This document shows, one piece after another, positions 1-8,267 of a stretch of DNA of 53,967 bases. Position numbers and translations under genes: made by a program. This DNA comes from Prolixibacteraceae bacterium UBA5740. Its GTDB lineage: Bacteria; Bacteroidota; Bacteroidia; Bacteroidales; Prolixibacteraceae. Each line of letters begins with the position of its first letter. The stretch's first letter is position 1. Under the pieces are notes generated by a model. The model saw only the letters and a program-made list of their open reading frames with translations, ran no database searches and was not told the DNA's origin. The DNA is taken from positions 1 through 53,967 of the forward strand of contig DIFU01000128.1 of assembly GCA_002419285.1 (NCBI GenBank). The letters run 5' to 3'.

Positions 1-252
1 TTTTTACGTGGTGTTAAACATAGCTCGGAACGATAGATTTGTTCTTCGATGACACCTCTAAAATACTAAAAAACAATTACTTAAACAAATTTAAACCAAG
101 GAAAATCAACACTTTGGAGCCTTTTTTCTAATCTGTTAAAGTAGAATTAATTTAGAAGTCATAATTTTACTTTGGCTGAAGTAATTTGGTCAGAGTTATT
201 TCAAATAAATGAATTGCAACAAGCGTTACACAGAACGTTCTTCGTATATGGT

Positions 253-276
253 TTGTGTATCAAATTGTGTATCAAA
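253..276. repeat. Tandem 12-bp repeat TTGTGTATCAAA x2
   Basis: Two exact head-to-tail copies (253-264 and 265-276), just beyond the tRNA terminator and outside attL. On the minus strand it reads TTTGATACACAA twice. The function is unknown; it could be a protein-binding site of a neighbouring element. Confidence 0.7.
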
Positions 277-280
277 TTCA

Positions 281-314
281 AAAGGGTTACAAGTTTTGAA
301 CCTTGTAACCCTTT
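281..314 (-). terminator. Original tRNA-Met terminator, left of attL
   Basis: A 13-bp perfect stem (281-293 with 302-314) with an 8-nt loop, followed on the minus strand by a short T run. It sits 10 bp downstream of the 3' part of the tRNA in attL. It would have terminated the intact tRNA-Met gene before the phage integrated. Confidence 0.75.
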
Positions 315-323
315 GATAATCAA

Positions 324-367
324 GTAGCGAGAGGCGGGCATGATCCGCCGACCTCATGATTATGAAT
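324..367 (-). repeat. attL: 44-bp tRNA-Met 3' fragment
   Basis: Identical to 47749-47792. It contains the 3' part of a tRNA-Met gene (minus strand), from the anticodon loop to the discriminator base, but lacks the 5' half. This is the left end of the prophage and the displaced host copy of the tRNA 3' end. Confidence 0.95.
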
Positions 368-462
368 AGTTAGCTCTCGATTGATTAATGAATTGTATAT
401 TAATGTATTGTGGGAGTGGGTTAAAATGTTCGTGCAGATATCGTAAAAATATCACAAATCTT

Positions 463-493
463 AAAAAAAACCACCGGTTTTCTCCGATGGTTT
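463..493 (-). terminator. Terminator of the late operon
   Basis: On the minus strand AAACCATCGG and CCGGTGGTTT form a 10-bp stem (one G-U pair) with a 6-nt loop, followed by a long T run. It lies 64 bp beyond the last late gene and closes late transcription before attL. The rest of 368-556 shows no convincing gene. Confidence 0.85.
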
Positions 494-556
494 CAAAACC
501 CAATTTCCAGCCGCAACTCCGGTGGGTTTATATATCAAAAATACAATTTTTTATTA

Positions 557-1189
557 CTATTTCAATATTTTTTTGAAAGCCATACCAGTGATCTTTGTTT
601 TGGGATCAAATGAGAGGGCTTCCCAATAGGTGCTCTTCTCTCCATATCGAATCAAGCCAAAGAGGAGCTTTCTTCGCTCAACGGTTTGTGTTATCAATAG
701 GCTGTCTCGTTTTGTGTATGACAGTTGTGCCATTCCCTGTAAATCGATTGTGGCAGTAATATCTATCCATTTTGTTGAGTAGTCAATATTTACTTGCTTC
801 ATTGAGTCTATGTATGTTGGAACGAAAACAGTGTCCGTTGAATGACTGACCACCGATCCAACATACTGCAACTCAGATAAGGCACTTCTCAACTTCTGCA
901 CTGTTTTGGCCTCCTCCCCGTAAAGTCGTTTGTAGTCTGACAATTCGATACTCAACTGGTGAACCATTGACGCATTAACCCTTGTTGAGTCATTCAGTCT
1001 TACCTGGTAAGTGTTGACCTCCTCAAGCAAGGACATAACGTTCCCGGACAGGTCCTCAACCTTAGCCAGACTTTCCTTTGACTTTCCATATAGAAAATAG
1101 CTAAGACCGGACAGCGCCAGAATAATGACGACCAATGTCAATTTAATCCCTTGCCCGGATCCGGTCTTAACTTCAACTTTTGTTCCCAT
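557..1189 (-). CDS. Membrane-anchored coiled-coil protein of the lysis module
   Basis: A 210-residue protein, last gene of the late operon. A short charged N-terminus is followed by one membrane segment (about residues 16-34), then a long heptad-like helical stretch (about 36-105) and a beta-rich C-terminal part. This is the layout of an inner-membrane protein with a periplasmic coiled coil. Together with its place after endolysin and holin, that suggests an i-spanin-like role in disrupting the outer membrane. No lipoprotein o-spanin partner is evident nearby, so the spanin role is an inference. Similar proteins of unknown function are common at the same place in Bacteroidota phages. Confidence 0.7.
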   Translation of the reverse strand: MGTKVEVKTGSGQGIKLTLVVIILALSGLSYFLYGKSKESLAKVEDLSGNVMSLLEEVNTYQVRLNDSTRVNASMVHQLSIELSDYKRLYGEEAKTVQKLRSALSELQYVGSVVSHSTDTVFVPTYIDSMKQVNIDYSTKWIDITATIDLQGMAQLSYTKRDSLLITQTVERRKLLFGLIRYGEKSTYWEALSFDPKTKITGMAFKKILK

Positions 1190-1192
1190 TTC

Positions 1193-1663
1193 TTACTTCT
1201 TGTATAGCTTGGTGTAGTAATACTCTGAGATATGTACTGCCTCTGACCACGTAATCTTTCCATCGGTTAGCGCCTCAAGGACGAGAGAACACAAAACATG
1301 GTAGTAAGCATTTCGGGTCTCGTCTGCAGACATGTTTATAGTGGCTATTACTGCCCTGAGCTGCTCATTAGGATCTTCAATTTGACCGATAGATGAAACA
1401 ATATTCAACTGAAGCAATAGTCTGGGAAGTATCGCTCGAAGCTTGTCTCTTAAAACCCTTATGGCCGCATCATCTGCAGATCCCGGAATGACCCTCGTGA
1501 GGATCACTTCAATGATATCCCCGGTTGTGCTTTCGTTGATCTTTTTGATTTCCTCAACTACCTTGATGGCAATTGGGGTGTACTGGTCGATGATTTTGTC
1601 TGCCGCATTCCATAGGTTCAGAATGAACATCCAGATTTTGCTTAGAAAATTTTTGATTTTCAT
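1193..1663 (-). CDS. Lysis-module protein of unknown function
   Basis: 156 residues, mostly predicted helix, starting with an amphipathic or hydrophobic helix (about residues 5-20) that may touch the membrane. There is no signal peptide and no catalytic motif I recognise. It lies directly between the muramidase gene and the coiled-coil membrane gene, with only 3 bp to the latter, so all are surely co-transcribed. A role in lysis or lysis timing is plausible from position only. Confidence 0.65.
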   Translation of the reverse strand: MKIKNFLSKIWMFILNLWNAADKIIDQYTPIAIKVVEEIKKINESTTGDIIEVILTRVIPGSADDAAIRVLRDKLRAILPRLLLQLNIVSSIGQIEDPNEQLRAVIATINMSADETRNAYYHVLCSLVLEALTDGKITWSEAVHISEYYYTKLYKK

Positions 1664-1685
1664 GATAATGATTTTTGTTTATAAA

Positions 1686-2252
1686 CTATTTTATCTGAAG
1701 CTTGTGCCGATAGTAGGCCTTGAGCATTGATAAATCGTAAGGTTCCCGGCCAATTCTGGCCGCTAGCTCCCTGTATCCGGATCCATTATATAGTGAGGCT
1801 ATGCGGTGCCAGTCTCTGTTTTCAATAGCCTGCAATAATCTTGGATCGGTTTGAATGAACTTGATAATTTGGGCCATCTGTGAGTCCAATCCTGATTTGG
1901 CATCGTCCCACATATGACCTACCGATAAATATCCAAGTCTCTTCCAATGAAAACCCATGATTTGGCCCAGGCCTATCGATGTACTTTCCATTGCCGCATT
2001 TGGATCTTTTCTGAATGCATCATTGAAAGCAAGCCATTCTTTTGACTGTACATCAACACGGTTCACGGACCATAATCCGGATGGTGCATACGGCGACTTT
2101 TTTCTGAACCATGATGGTTCGAATTGGATCAGGATTTTCCCTGTTTTTGGGTCGAATCCACGACCGCCTGTTTCAACCTCGATAAATGCGAGTAAAACAG
2201 CAGGATCTATGACGGCCTGATTTTTTGCCAGTTCAATAATTTTTCTATCCAT
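1686..2252 (-). CDS. Endolysin, N-acetylmuramidase family (DUF3380-like)
   Basis: 188 residues when started at the ATG at 2252, which overlaps the holin stop by 8 bp. Upstream ATGs at 2273 and 2303 are possible but add only unconserved residues. The start of the catalytic domain shows the FIEVETGGRGF motif, with Glu25 and Glu27 as candidate catalytic acids, then a QFEPSWF motif typical of PF11860-type muramidases. The domain fills the whole protein, with no separate wall-binding part. It would cleave the peptidoglycan glycan backbone. It has no signal peptide, so it depends on the holin for release. Confidence 0.85.
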   Translation of the reverse strand: MDRKIIELAKNQAVIDPAVLLAFIEVETGGRGFDPKTGKILIQFEPSWFRKKSPYAPSGLWSVNRVDVQSKEWLAFNDAFRKDPNAAMESTSIGLGQIMGFHWKRLGYLSVGHMWDDAKSGLDSQMAQIIKFIQTDPRLLQAIENRDWHRIASLYNGSGYRELAARIGREPYDLSMLKAYYRHKLQIK

Positions 2253-2769
2253 TGTCTGACGTGTTTTTGTCATCAACATCCAACCCGGTGCGGTCTGTAA
2301 CATGGGTTTTTATTAACCCTCCCAGCTTTGGAAACACTGACCATTTCGTGATTTGGTATCCATTTTCGGCAATAGAGTAGAGTAGAACCCCACTTATGAA
2401 CCAACCGATCATTTTATAGGTTGAGACCAAATCCTGGTTGTAGGTTAGATCCCACATGTAGGCGCCCAAAACCAATACAATTGAAACCAACATCCTTGGG
2501 ATTGTATGTGTCCAAATGATTTTAACCGAGAATCTTTCCTTTCGAAGCTTATTGGCTGCCCAATATCCAAAGATGACATCCAGGATGAAAAAGATTATCA
2601 ATAAGTGCACAATGTCTTTCACTGGCATGAAGTAACCCACGATAGCCGTGAAAAATCCTGTTAATACAGCATAGAAATTATGGAATATGCTGTTCATAGC
2701 GTTCGCTAGGGACTGGAAAAACGTTTCCTCCATATCTTTTGACGTTTTATGAGGTTCCCGGCTAACCAT
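2245..2769 (-). CDS. Holin, toxin-secretion/phage-lysis family (Phage_holin_4-like)
   Basis: 174 residues with four probable membrane segments (about 33-48, 53-70, 91-106 and 118-134). The second holds a FILDVIFGYW motif resembling the LDxxxG signature of the family. A charged hydrophilic C-terminus follows. It would permeabilise the inner membrane to release the muramidase encoded just downstream. The start at 2769 may be 36 bp too far upstream, as residue 13 is another Met. A copy of the dispersed palindrome lies 35 bp upstream of the start, so this gene probably begins a separate lysis transcript. Confidence 0.85.
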   Translation of the reverse strand: MVSREPHKTSKDMEETFFQSLANAMNSIFHNFYAVLTGFFTAIVGYFMPVKDIVHLLIIFFILDVIFGYWAANKLRKERFSVKIIWTHTIPRMLVSIVLVLGAYMWDLTYNQDLVSTYKMIGWFISGVLLYSIAENGYQITKWSVFPKLGGLIKTHVTDRTGLDVDDKNTSDNG

Positions 2770-2803
2770 CAGTTAATTATTATGGTTTAAATTTATGATA
2801 AAA

Positions 2804-2818
2804 GTATTACAGTAATAC
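2804..2818. promoter_or_regulatory. Dispersed palindrome, copy 1 (lysis genes)
   Basis: GTATTACAGTAATAC, a perfect 7-1-7 palindrome, 35 bp upstream of the holin start in the 76-bp gap after the tail-tip gene. Confidence 0.75.
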
Positions 2819-2845
2819 ACTTGTTATGAAAATTTTACCCACTAA

Positions 2846-5800
2846 TTATGGGTAATTGTTGCCGACAATTGCAAAGCTGAATTGAGCATCGACCAAGGCT
2901 CCGGCGTCCGTGTATATTTTAACATCGAAAGAACTGTTGCCCTTATTCAGGACATGAGCCGTATGTCCACCCCATTCACTGGTGATAAGTACGGCATAGT
3001 AAACATGGCCCACAGCGTGATAAACGGTGTAGGTTCCCGTGGCCGTCTTGGTAGCGGTTCCGGCAGCCTTCTTATGTCCCCACCACAAGGTAAAGCCTCC
3101 GGTGGATCCGACCACTCCGGATAAAAGAATGCCAGGCATATTTGTCGCCCCACGCAGATCAAGCCCCCCGTTTTCGGTAAAGTACAGGTGATTATTGCTG
3201 AAATAGGCCATCAGCCCATTGAGTCCCATCTGCATATAGCGAACTCCGGACTGAGTAAAGTTCCATGACAGGACAGAGGCCGAAATATCGGAATATGCCG
3301 AGTTGATATCCGGTGATTTGGTGACCACGAGCCTGACAGTATATGTTCCGGCAGGACATCCGCTTATTGACTTATTTATTGATTTTGAGTCATAGTTTGA
3401 CCCACCAAGAGGAACCTGAACGCCCACCTGACCAATGTGAGCATAATAGTCGCCATTCCTGAGCAGTTCAAGTGTGGCGGTTGCAGCCGGAACCAACCCC
3501 GTTTCCGATGTTGAATTTGCGCTTGCCGTAAGTTCAAGAAGGCTGGCCTGAAAATTAACAGTTGACCCTGCCTGAGTTACGTTTATGGATCCGGTGAGAA
3601 CATCAGAGGTGCTGGTGGTATCTGACGGGATGTTTACAGTTCCTGAATAAGTCGTTCCGCTGGCCAGCGTTGCCAATGTCGGGAGATCCGTCACGCTGAA
3701 CACCAGCCGAGGCTTTCCGGTTGTCGGATCCACGAGCATGATCCTTCCGGAGTCCTCGACAATGAAGTCCCCTATCTTTGCAGCCCCGTTATGAAGCATG
3801 ACAATGGCCGGAAGCTGAGAGTATTCCCCTGCATCGGGTGCAGTACCGGCCATGATCTTATCCAAAAAATCAGCCAGCGCAAGAGCATTGGCATACGTGC
3901 CTCCTGCCCCAAATGCCGGAAGATCCTCCTGATCTCCCTGCTGTCCTGAAATAAAGGCTGATTCATTGAGTCCCTGCGTGTCAAACAGCTTCATCAATGC
4001 CGTATAGATTAGCCCACCGTCAATGGTGGTCATGAACTTGTTTTTGGCCTCATTTTCGACAGTTTTGGCGTATAACTCCCGTTTGAGCATAGATATCCTA
4101 TGTCCGGCAGTGCCTTCCTTGTAACGTCCCTGAACGCCTGAATCGAAGATCCGGAACCAATTCACCCCATCCATCGATATCTCGGTTTTGGTGCCGAAAA
4201 ACGTCTTACCGTTGCTTGCGTCATGGAAAACAATGATGTGCGAAATATCATAGTAAACCTTTCCGAGATCCACCTGAACATAACAGGCTTCTCCGGCAGT
4301 TATTGTCGGGATAGCATAATTCAGGGTGTCGCCATCCGTCACCCTTGTAAGAGGATAGGAAGCGTTATTTGTCCCGTTTGTCGTGACCGTTTTTGACAGG
4401 GCAATATTTGTATTGTCCTTCAGGAAAACCTGAATTTCATTAAACCTGTTATCTGCACCGTCAGTCCCGTTTTCGTCACTCCATCCGTTCAGCCAATCCC
4501 TGATATATCTTGCATTCATATACCCCTCTGCTGCAAGGTGGGCTTGCTGTATTGCACCCCATTCGCTTGCCAAGACCGGAGTCGTATAGACATATTCTGT
4601 CGGGTCCGTGTAGGTTATCCGGATCCTTGTCCATATAAACTTGCCTTCCTCCCACGCAGGAGGTGTTGTGGACCACGCCCCACCTGTTTGAGTTGTGTCA
4701 GAATCTGAAAGGTAATACTGCTCCTGAATGTCGCTGATCCCACGTCCGGCAGTTCCCTTCCCTCCGGTGATGTTTACCGGAGTGGTAGTCGTGTAGGTGT
4801 TATCCGAAAAGTGTGTCGTTGTCCGTGACCATATATAGCTTCCGTCAACCCAAGCCGGAGGAGTTGTGGACCAGCCGGTAGTAGGAGCCACAAGTGGATT
4901 GGTATTCTGCGCGAACTCTACATCCACGCCTGTTATCGAAACATTTGCCTCAACCGCATCGGCAACGTCCTGAATTGCATCCTCGACAGGCTGACCTGAG
5001 GAAAATTTCAGGGTTCCCTGAATGACTCCCTCATCCAAATCAAAATAAGTCAATCCGTCCGCACTTTGGATCCGGCCGGTGGAGATATACCGGCCATTGA
5101 TCGTTGTAAAGCCATAGGTCAGGGATATCAGTCTTGTGTTTAAAAGAGAGTCCACCGAACTGATTACCCCGATCCAAAAATGATAGTACGAACCGTCCTG
5201 CTCAACCGATATCTGAGATGTCGAAAAAAGGATGGATCCTGCTGTTCCGGATCTTTGCACCTTGGCATATATGTAGTAAGCCGTTGTGGACAGCGGAAAG
5301 GTTACATCTCCGTCCGTAAGTGTCCAACTTTTTGCCCCGTTGGGATCAATAGTATAGTGCTGAAGCGTCCCTCCACGATAAACAATCCGGTTGGCGTTTC
5401 CGGCATAGTTCGGCTGAAACACCGTACCGATCAAACCAAACTGCATCGACTTGGCACCAACGGAAAGCATAATCGTATCAATGCTGGCCGGTTTGATTTT
5501 GTCAGTATAATAGTCGCCCTCGACATCGAAGACCATGTTCAGGAGTTCCTGCGCAGCCAGCCAGTTTCTCCTTGCCCTTGCAGGATCCTTCAGGTTATTG
5601 ATCTTGATGACATTCACCACATCGTTGAGATCCGTAATAACCCTACTGATCGTTGTAACTGAAACCGTAAGGTCTGCAATCGTAAGGTCATAAGCATACG
5701 GATTCATCAAATCCCTGGTAAAGCCTTTTACCCTGATAGTTTTGTCCACATCGAGATCCGTATCCAGGACGGCGATAAAGTCGCCCACCCAAATGATATT

Positions 5801-7114
5801 TGAATCAACGTCCTCCCCGGCTATATCCCGCAAAAAACGTGGATCCAGTCTAAGTCCATAACTGACCAACGGCTGTGAGAACTTGGCGAGATACGCCTCA
5901 CCGGCATCCTCGAGCTTTTCCTCCGCTGCAGTTTCATAAGACTGAGGAAGCGCAATATCGGTTATTGTGTACTGATCCGTGACTGAAAACCGGAAGGCTG
6001 CCGAGTCGGGAGATGGAAACGTGTAGTCATTCTCATCCGTCTGAGGAAGGAGCCTGAATTTCTTTGTGGCATGATCGTAACTCTCGATCTCGAACTCAAA
6101 ACCTGCAAGGTTGCCGGTCTTGAATCGGATCTTTGCCTTTGCCCCAGCCATAAGGTAAATTGTGTTGTCATTGACATCCGTTTCATTCAGGTCAAAATCC
6201 ATCGATGTGTCAATAAACTCCAATTCATCAGAGCCAAGGGCTGTAATAGATCCGGTCCGCGTTGGGAAGATGTCATCAAAATTCTTTGTTCCTTCCCACA
6301 CCCCATATTTGGCAATGCTGGCAGCGTCCTCAAGATAACTTGAGCCCTTTCCCTTTAACGGGAGGCAAAGCTTGAAAGCCCTGTACCTTGTAGTCAGGAT
6401 ATTTTTCGATCCACCGAAAACCCAAAGCCTGTTTATGATGTTTGAGTTCGATACCTTTTGCCGTGAAAGTTCATAGACACCCTTACCCTTACCATAGCTG
6501 AAAGTATGCGCGTGGATTTTTCCCGTCTGCCGGATGTTCAGCGTCCGGACACCTGTCTCAGAGATTTCGATATCGAACTCCGTGTTAAAGCGATCCTGAG
6601 AGCATAGGGACTGCAGCACCGACAGGCAGTTATCCGTATCGGAGAAGGTTTCTGTTCGGGTTTCCGTGTTGGTTGGATACACTCCCAAAACCCATTTGGA
6701 AGGAAATACCCTGTTAAGGTTAGCCATCAGCACGTCCAAGAACAGCTTCATGTCGCCTGTAAGGCTGTTGCCGGATAGATCTTGAATCTGGTTGTTTGTC
6801 GTATCGACATTCACCGAGAAGGAAGCCCTGAGCATATCGTACTGGACACCCTCGAATTGTAACTCATAGGTAAAGCGAGTTTCCGAGAACTTTCTCTCGA
6901 CCGGAGGCGTGTTCAGGGTGTAATCCCTGCCCACGACCGTAATCTTGTCTCCAAGAGAAAATATCATCTTTCTTGCTGACTCGACCGTGACGTTCACCAC
7001 GTCCTGACCCAAGAGTTCGACCGTTTGTTCGGCCTTAATGATCCGGCTGATGTTTTCCGCTGAATTCAGCTTCAGTGTTGTGGTATCAAGGTGGGTTACT
7101 ATAATTTGTTCCAT
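2846..7114 (-). CDS. Large tail-tip / tail-associated receptor-binding protein
   Basis: 1422 residues. The N-terminal third resembles the baseplate-hub or Tal-like part of siphophage tail tips that follows the distal tail gene. Around residues 740-835 are two copies of a repeat built on WSTTPPAW...WTR. Around 895-1000 lies a probable F5/8-type C (discoidin-like) carbohydrate-binding domain, with the pattern NIALSK...VQVDLGK...EISMDGVNWF. The C-terminal 400 residues are beta-rich and probably surface-exposed. The gene overlaps the distal-tail gene by 16 bp. It is the main candidate for host-surface or glycan recognition together with the fibre gene at 25761-29126. No hydrolase motif is evident. 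Confidence 0.8.
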   Translation of the reverse strand: MEQIIVTHLDTTTLKLNSAENISRIIKAEQTVELLGQDVVNVTVESARKMIFSLGDKITVVGRDYTLNTPPVERKFSETRFTYELQFEGVQYDMLRASFSVNVDTTNNQIQDLSGNSLTGDMKLFLDVLMANLNRVFPSKWVLGVYPTNTETRTETFSDTDNCLSVLQSLCSQDRFNTEFDIEISETGVRTLNIRQTGKIHAHTFSYGKGKGVYELSRQKVSNSNIINRLWVFGGSKNILTTRYRAFKLCLPLKGKGSSYLEDAASIAKYGVWEGTKNFDDIFPTRTGSITALGSDELEFIDTSMDFDLNETDVNDNTIYLMAGAKAKIRFKTGNLAGFEFEIESYDHATKKFRLLPQTDENDYTFPSPDSAAFRFSVTDQYTITDIALPQSYETAAEEKLEDAGEAYLAKFSQPLVSYGLRLDPRFLRDIAGEDVDSNIIWVGDFIAVLDTDLDVDKTIRVKGFTRDLMNPYAYDLTIADLTVSVTTISRVITDLNDVVNVIKINNLKDPARARRNWLAAQELLNMVFDVEGDYYTDKIKPASIDTIMLSVGAKSMQFGLIGTVFQPNYAGNANRIVYRGGTLQHYTIDPNGAKSWTLTDGDVTFPLSTTAYYIYAKVQRSGTAGSILFSTSQISVEQDGSYYHFWIGVISSVDSLLNTRLISLTYGFTTINGRYISTGRIQSADGLTYFDLDEGVIQGTLKFSSGQPVEDAIQDVADAVEANVSITGVDVEFAQNTNPLVAPTTGWSTTPPAWVDGSYIWSRTTTHFSDNTYTTTTPVNITGGKGTAGRGISDIQEQYYLSDSDTTQTGGAWSTTPPAWEEGKFIWTRIRITYTDPTEYVYTTPVLASEWGAIQQAHLAAEGYMNARYIRDWLNGWSDENGTDGADNRFNEIQVFLKDNTNIALSKTVTTNGTNNASYPLTRVTDGDTLNYAIPTITAGEACYVQVDLGKVYYDISHIIVFHDASNGKTFFGTKTEISMDGVNWFRIFDSGVQGRYKEGTAGHRISMLKRELYAKTVENEAKNKFMTTIDGGLIYTALMKLFDTQGLNESAFISGQQGDQEDLPAFGAGGTYANALALADFLDKIMAGTAPDAGEYSQLPAIVMLHNGAAKIGDFIVEDSGRIMLVDPTTGKPRLVFSVTDLPTLATLASGTTYSGTVNIPSDTTSTSDVLTGSINVTQAGSTVNFQASLLELTASANSTSETGLVPAATATLELLRNGDYYAHIGQVGVQVPLGGSNYDSKSINKSISGCPAGTYTVRLVVTKSPDINSAYSDISASVLSWNFTQSGVRYMQMGLNGLMAYFSNNHLYFTENGGLDLRGATNMPGILLSGVVGSTGGFTLWWGHKKAAGTATKTATGTYTVYHAVGHVYYAVLITSEWGGHTAHVLNKGNSSFDVKIYTDAGALVDAQFSFAIVGNNYP

Positions 7115-7755
7115 ACGATGGTGGCTGAAGTGGTTAATGCTGAAATCTTGTCAATGTCACCGGTGATGACAACGTAGTAAATGCCGTTGGCCGTGTATGT
7201 GTGGGTAACCTCCATGTCTGTGCCACTGACATCGGTTGTATTGGCTCCGTCTCCCCAAAAAATATTTAGCAGTTTGTCCGATGTTACCGTCAAGGTTACC
7301 GTCTTGTCTGCCTCTCCAGTTTTTTGGTGTTTCAGGACTTTCTTCACCGGTTCCGGTTCCCTTAGCCGGATGTTAAAAGTACCGACCATCTTCTGATCAC
7401 TCCACTCCTTGCGAACATCTACCGAGTCAGCCAAATAAACCTGATAAACCAGCGGTTCTGACTCATCCACCGCAACCATCAGCCTGTGTAATCCTGAACC
7501 ATCGAACAGTGAAAGGAAAGCATTTGCCTTTTGCAGAAAATCATACTTGTCATTTCCGAGAATGAAGCACGATAGGGTAATCTCCCTGGCTTCATAATAC
7601 TTATTCTGCAGGTCCGGTACCTCTCCATGATATTCGTCCCATTTTGCCACTACAGGAGGTTTCATTTTGGGCTTGCTAATCAGTCCGTCCGATCCACTGA
7701 CGAATACCCCATAGGTTTTAAAATCAATCCCGTCTATGAAATAATTGATGTTCAT
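7099..7755 (-). CDS. Distal tail protein with C-terminal PKD-like domain
   Basis: 218 residues. The N-terminal ~135 residues match the distal-tail (Dit-like) type: a short start, a conserved beta core and a FNIRLREPEP stretch that ends the domain. Residues about 150-210 have a PKD-like pattern (FWGDGANT...HTYTANGIYYVVI), an Ig-like fold often added to phage tail proteins for adhesion. It sits between the tape-measure region and the tail-tip gene, the classical Dit position. It overlaps its upstream neighbour by an ATGA and its downstream neighbour by 16 bp, so the three are translationally linked. Confidence 0.8.
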   Translation of the reverse strand: MNINYFIDGIDFKTYGVFVSGSDGLISKPKMKPPVVAKWDEYHGEVPDLQNKYYEAREITLSCFILGNDKYDFLQKANAFLSLFDGSGLHRLMVAVDESEPLVYQVYLADSVDVRKEWSDQKMVGTFNIRLREPEPVKKVLKHQKTGEADKTVTLTVTSDKLLNIFWGDGANTTDVSGTDMEVTHTYTANGIYYVVITGDIDKISALTTSATIVWNKL

Positions 7756-8267
7756 GATTGCTCAGATTTTTTGGTTTTACGGATAATTTTCACAAGGCCG
7801 TTTTCGGATATTTCCTGACTGATCCGGCCACCATAGTCGTTGACCACAACCTTCGCATTTTGCGAGGCTCGCACGTGGATCCTTCCGGAGTATAGATCCA
7901 CCATGCAAAAACTGTTTTCGCTGGCCGAAAGGTTCACATAAGCCTGATCCCTCACGAACACCTCTGCGACATTGAAGCCATCCATCCTCAGGCTCCCTGT
8001 GGCCGTTCCAAGAGCCACCAAATGACGTTTGTTTACCTGAGAGTATTGCCCAACGGTAAACACCCCAAAGTCGCCTGTAATATCCTTGAAATGCGTTTCG
8101 ATATAATCAAGAGAGGGAAAGTCATTACTAAGGCAAAAGTCAATCTCCCGAATAAAGATTTCGGCCAGTTCCTTGCGGTCTGTTATCGTTGGCAGTTTGT
8201 ACAGATACTCCTTGCACATCCCTTTTTTCCTGCCCAGCTTGGCGAGGTCTTTTCCTAAGTTTTTCAT
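7752..8267 (-). CDS. Tail-module protein of unknown function
   Basis: 171 residues. The first ~60 residues look helical. The rest is built of short beta-strands with a repeating character (GSLRMDGFN, AEVFVRDQAY, VNLSASENS, IHVRASQNA, VVVNDYGGR), suggesting a small beta-solenoid. It lies between the tape measure and the distal tail protein and overlaps both by an ATGA. It is likely a structural or assembly component of the tail end. I do not recognise a named family. Confidence 0.65.
   Translation of the reverse strand: MKNLGKDLAKLGRKKGMCKEYLYKLPTITDRKELAEIFIREIDFCLSNDFPSLDYIETHFKDITGDFGVFTVGQYSQVNKRHLVALGTATGSLRMDGFNVAEVFVRDQAYVNLSASENSFCMVDLYSGRIHVRASQNAKVVVNDYGGRISQEISENGLVKIIRKTKKSEQS

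Larger units (their letters stand above)
1..323. other. Left chromosomal flank without a gene
   Basis: AT-rich flank outside the prophage. I find no credible coding frame on either strand; minus-strand ATGs open only a few codons. It holds a tandem 12-bp repeat and the original terminator of the interrupted tRNA-Met gene. Whether it is ordinary chromosome or the edge of another element cannot be told from 323 bp. Confidence 0.6.

Noticed and set aside
1..323. Second prophage or tandem element to the left of attL
   Set aside because: No integrase start is found at the distance seen on the right side, and minus-strand frames are all very short.
388..576. Plus-strand open frame of 62 codons near attL
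   Set aside because: It runs through the late-operon terminator and has low-complexity, AT-driven composition; no gene-like features.
5180..5662. Plus-strand 160-codon frame within the tail-tip gene
   Set aside because: Antisense shadow of a clear coding region, with Cys/Arg-rich composition and no context.
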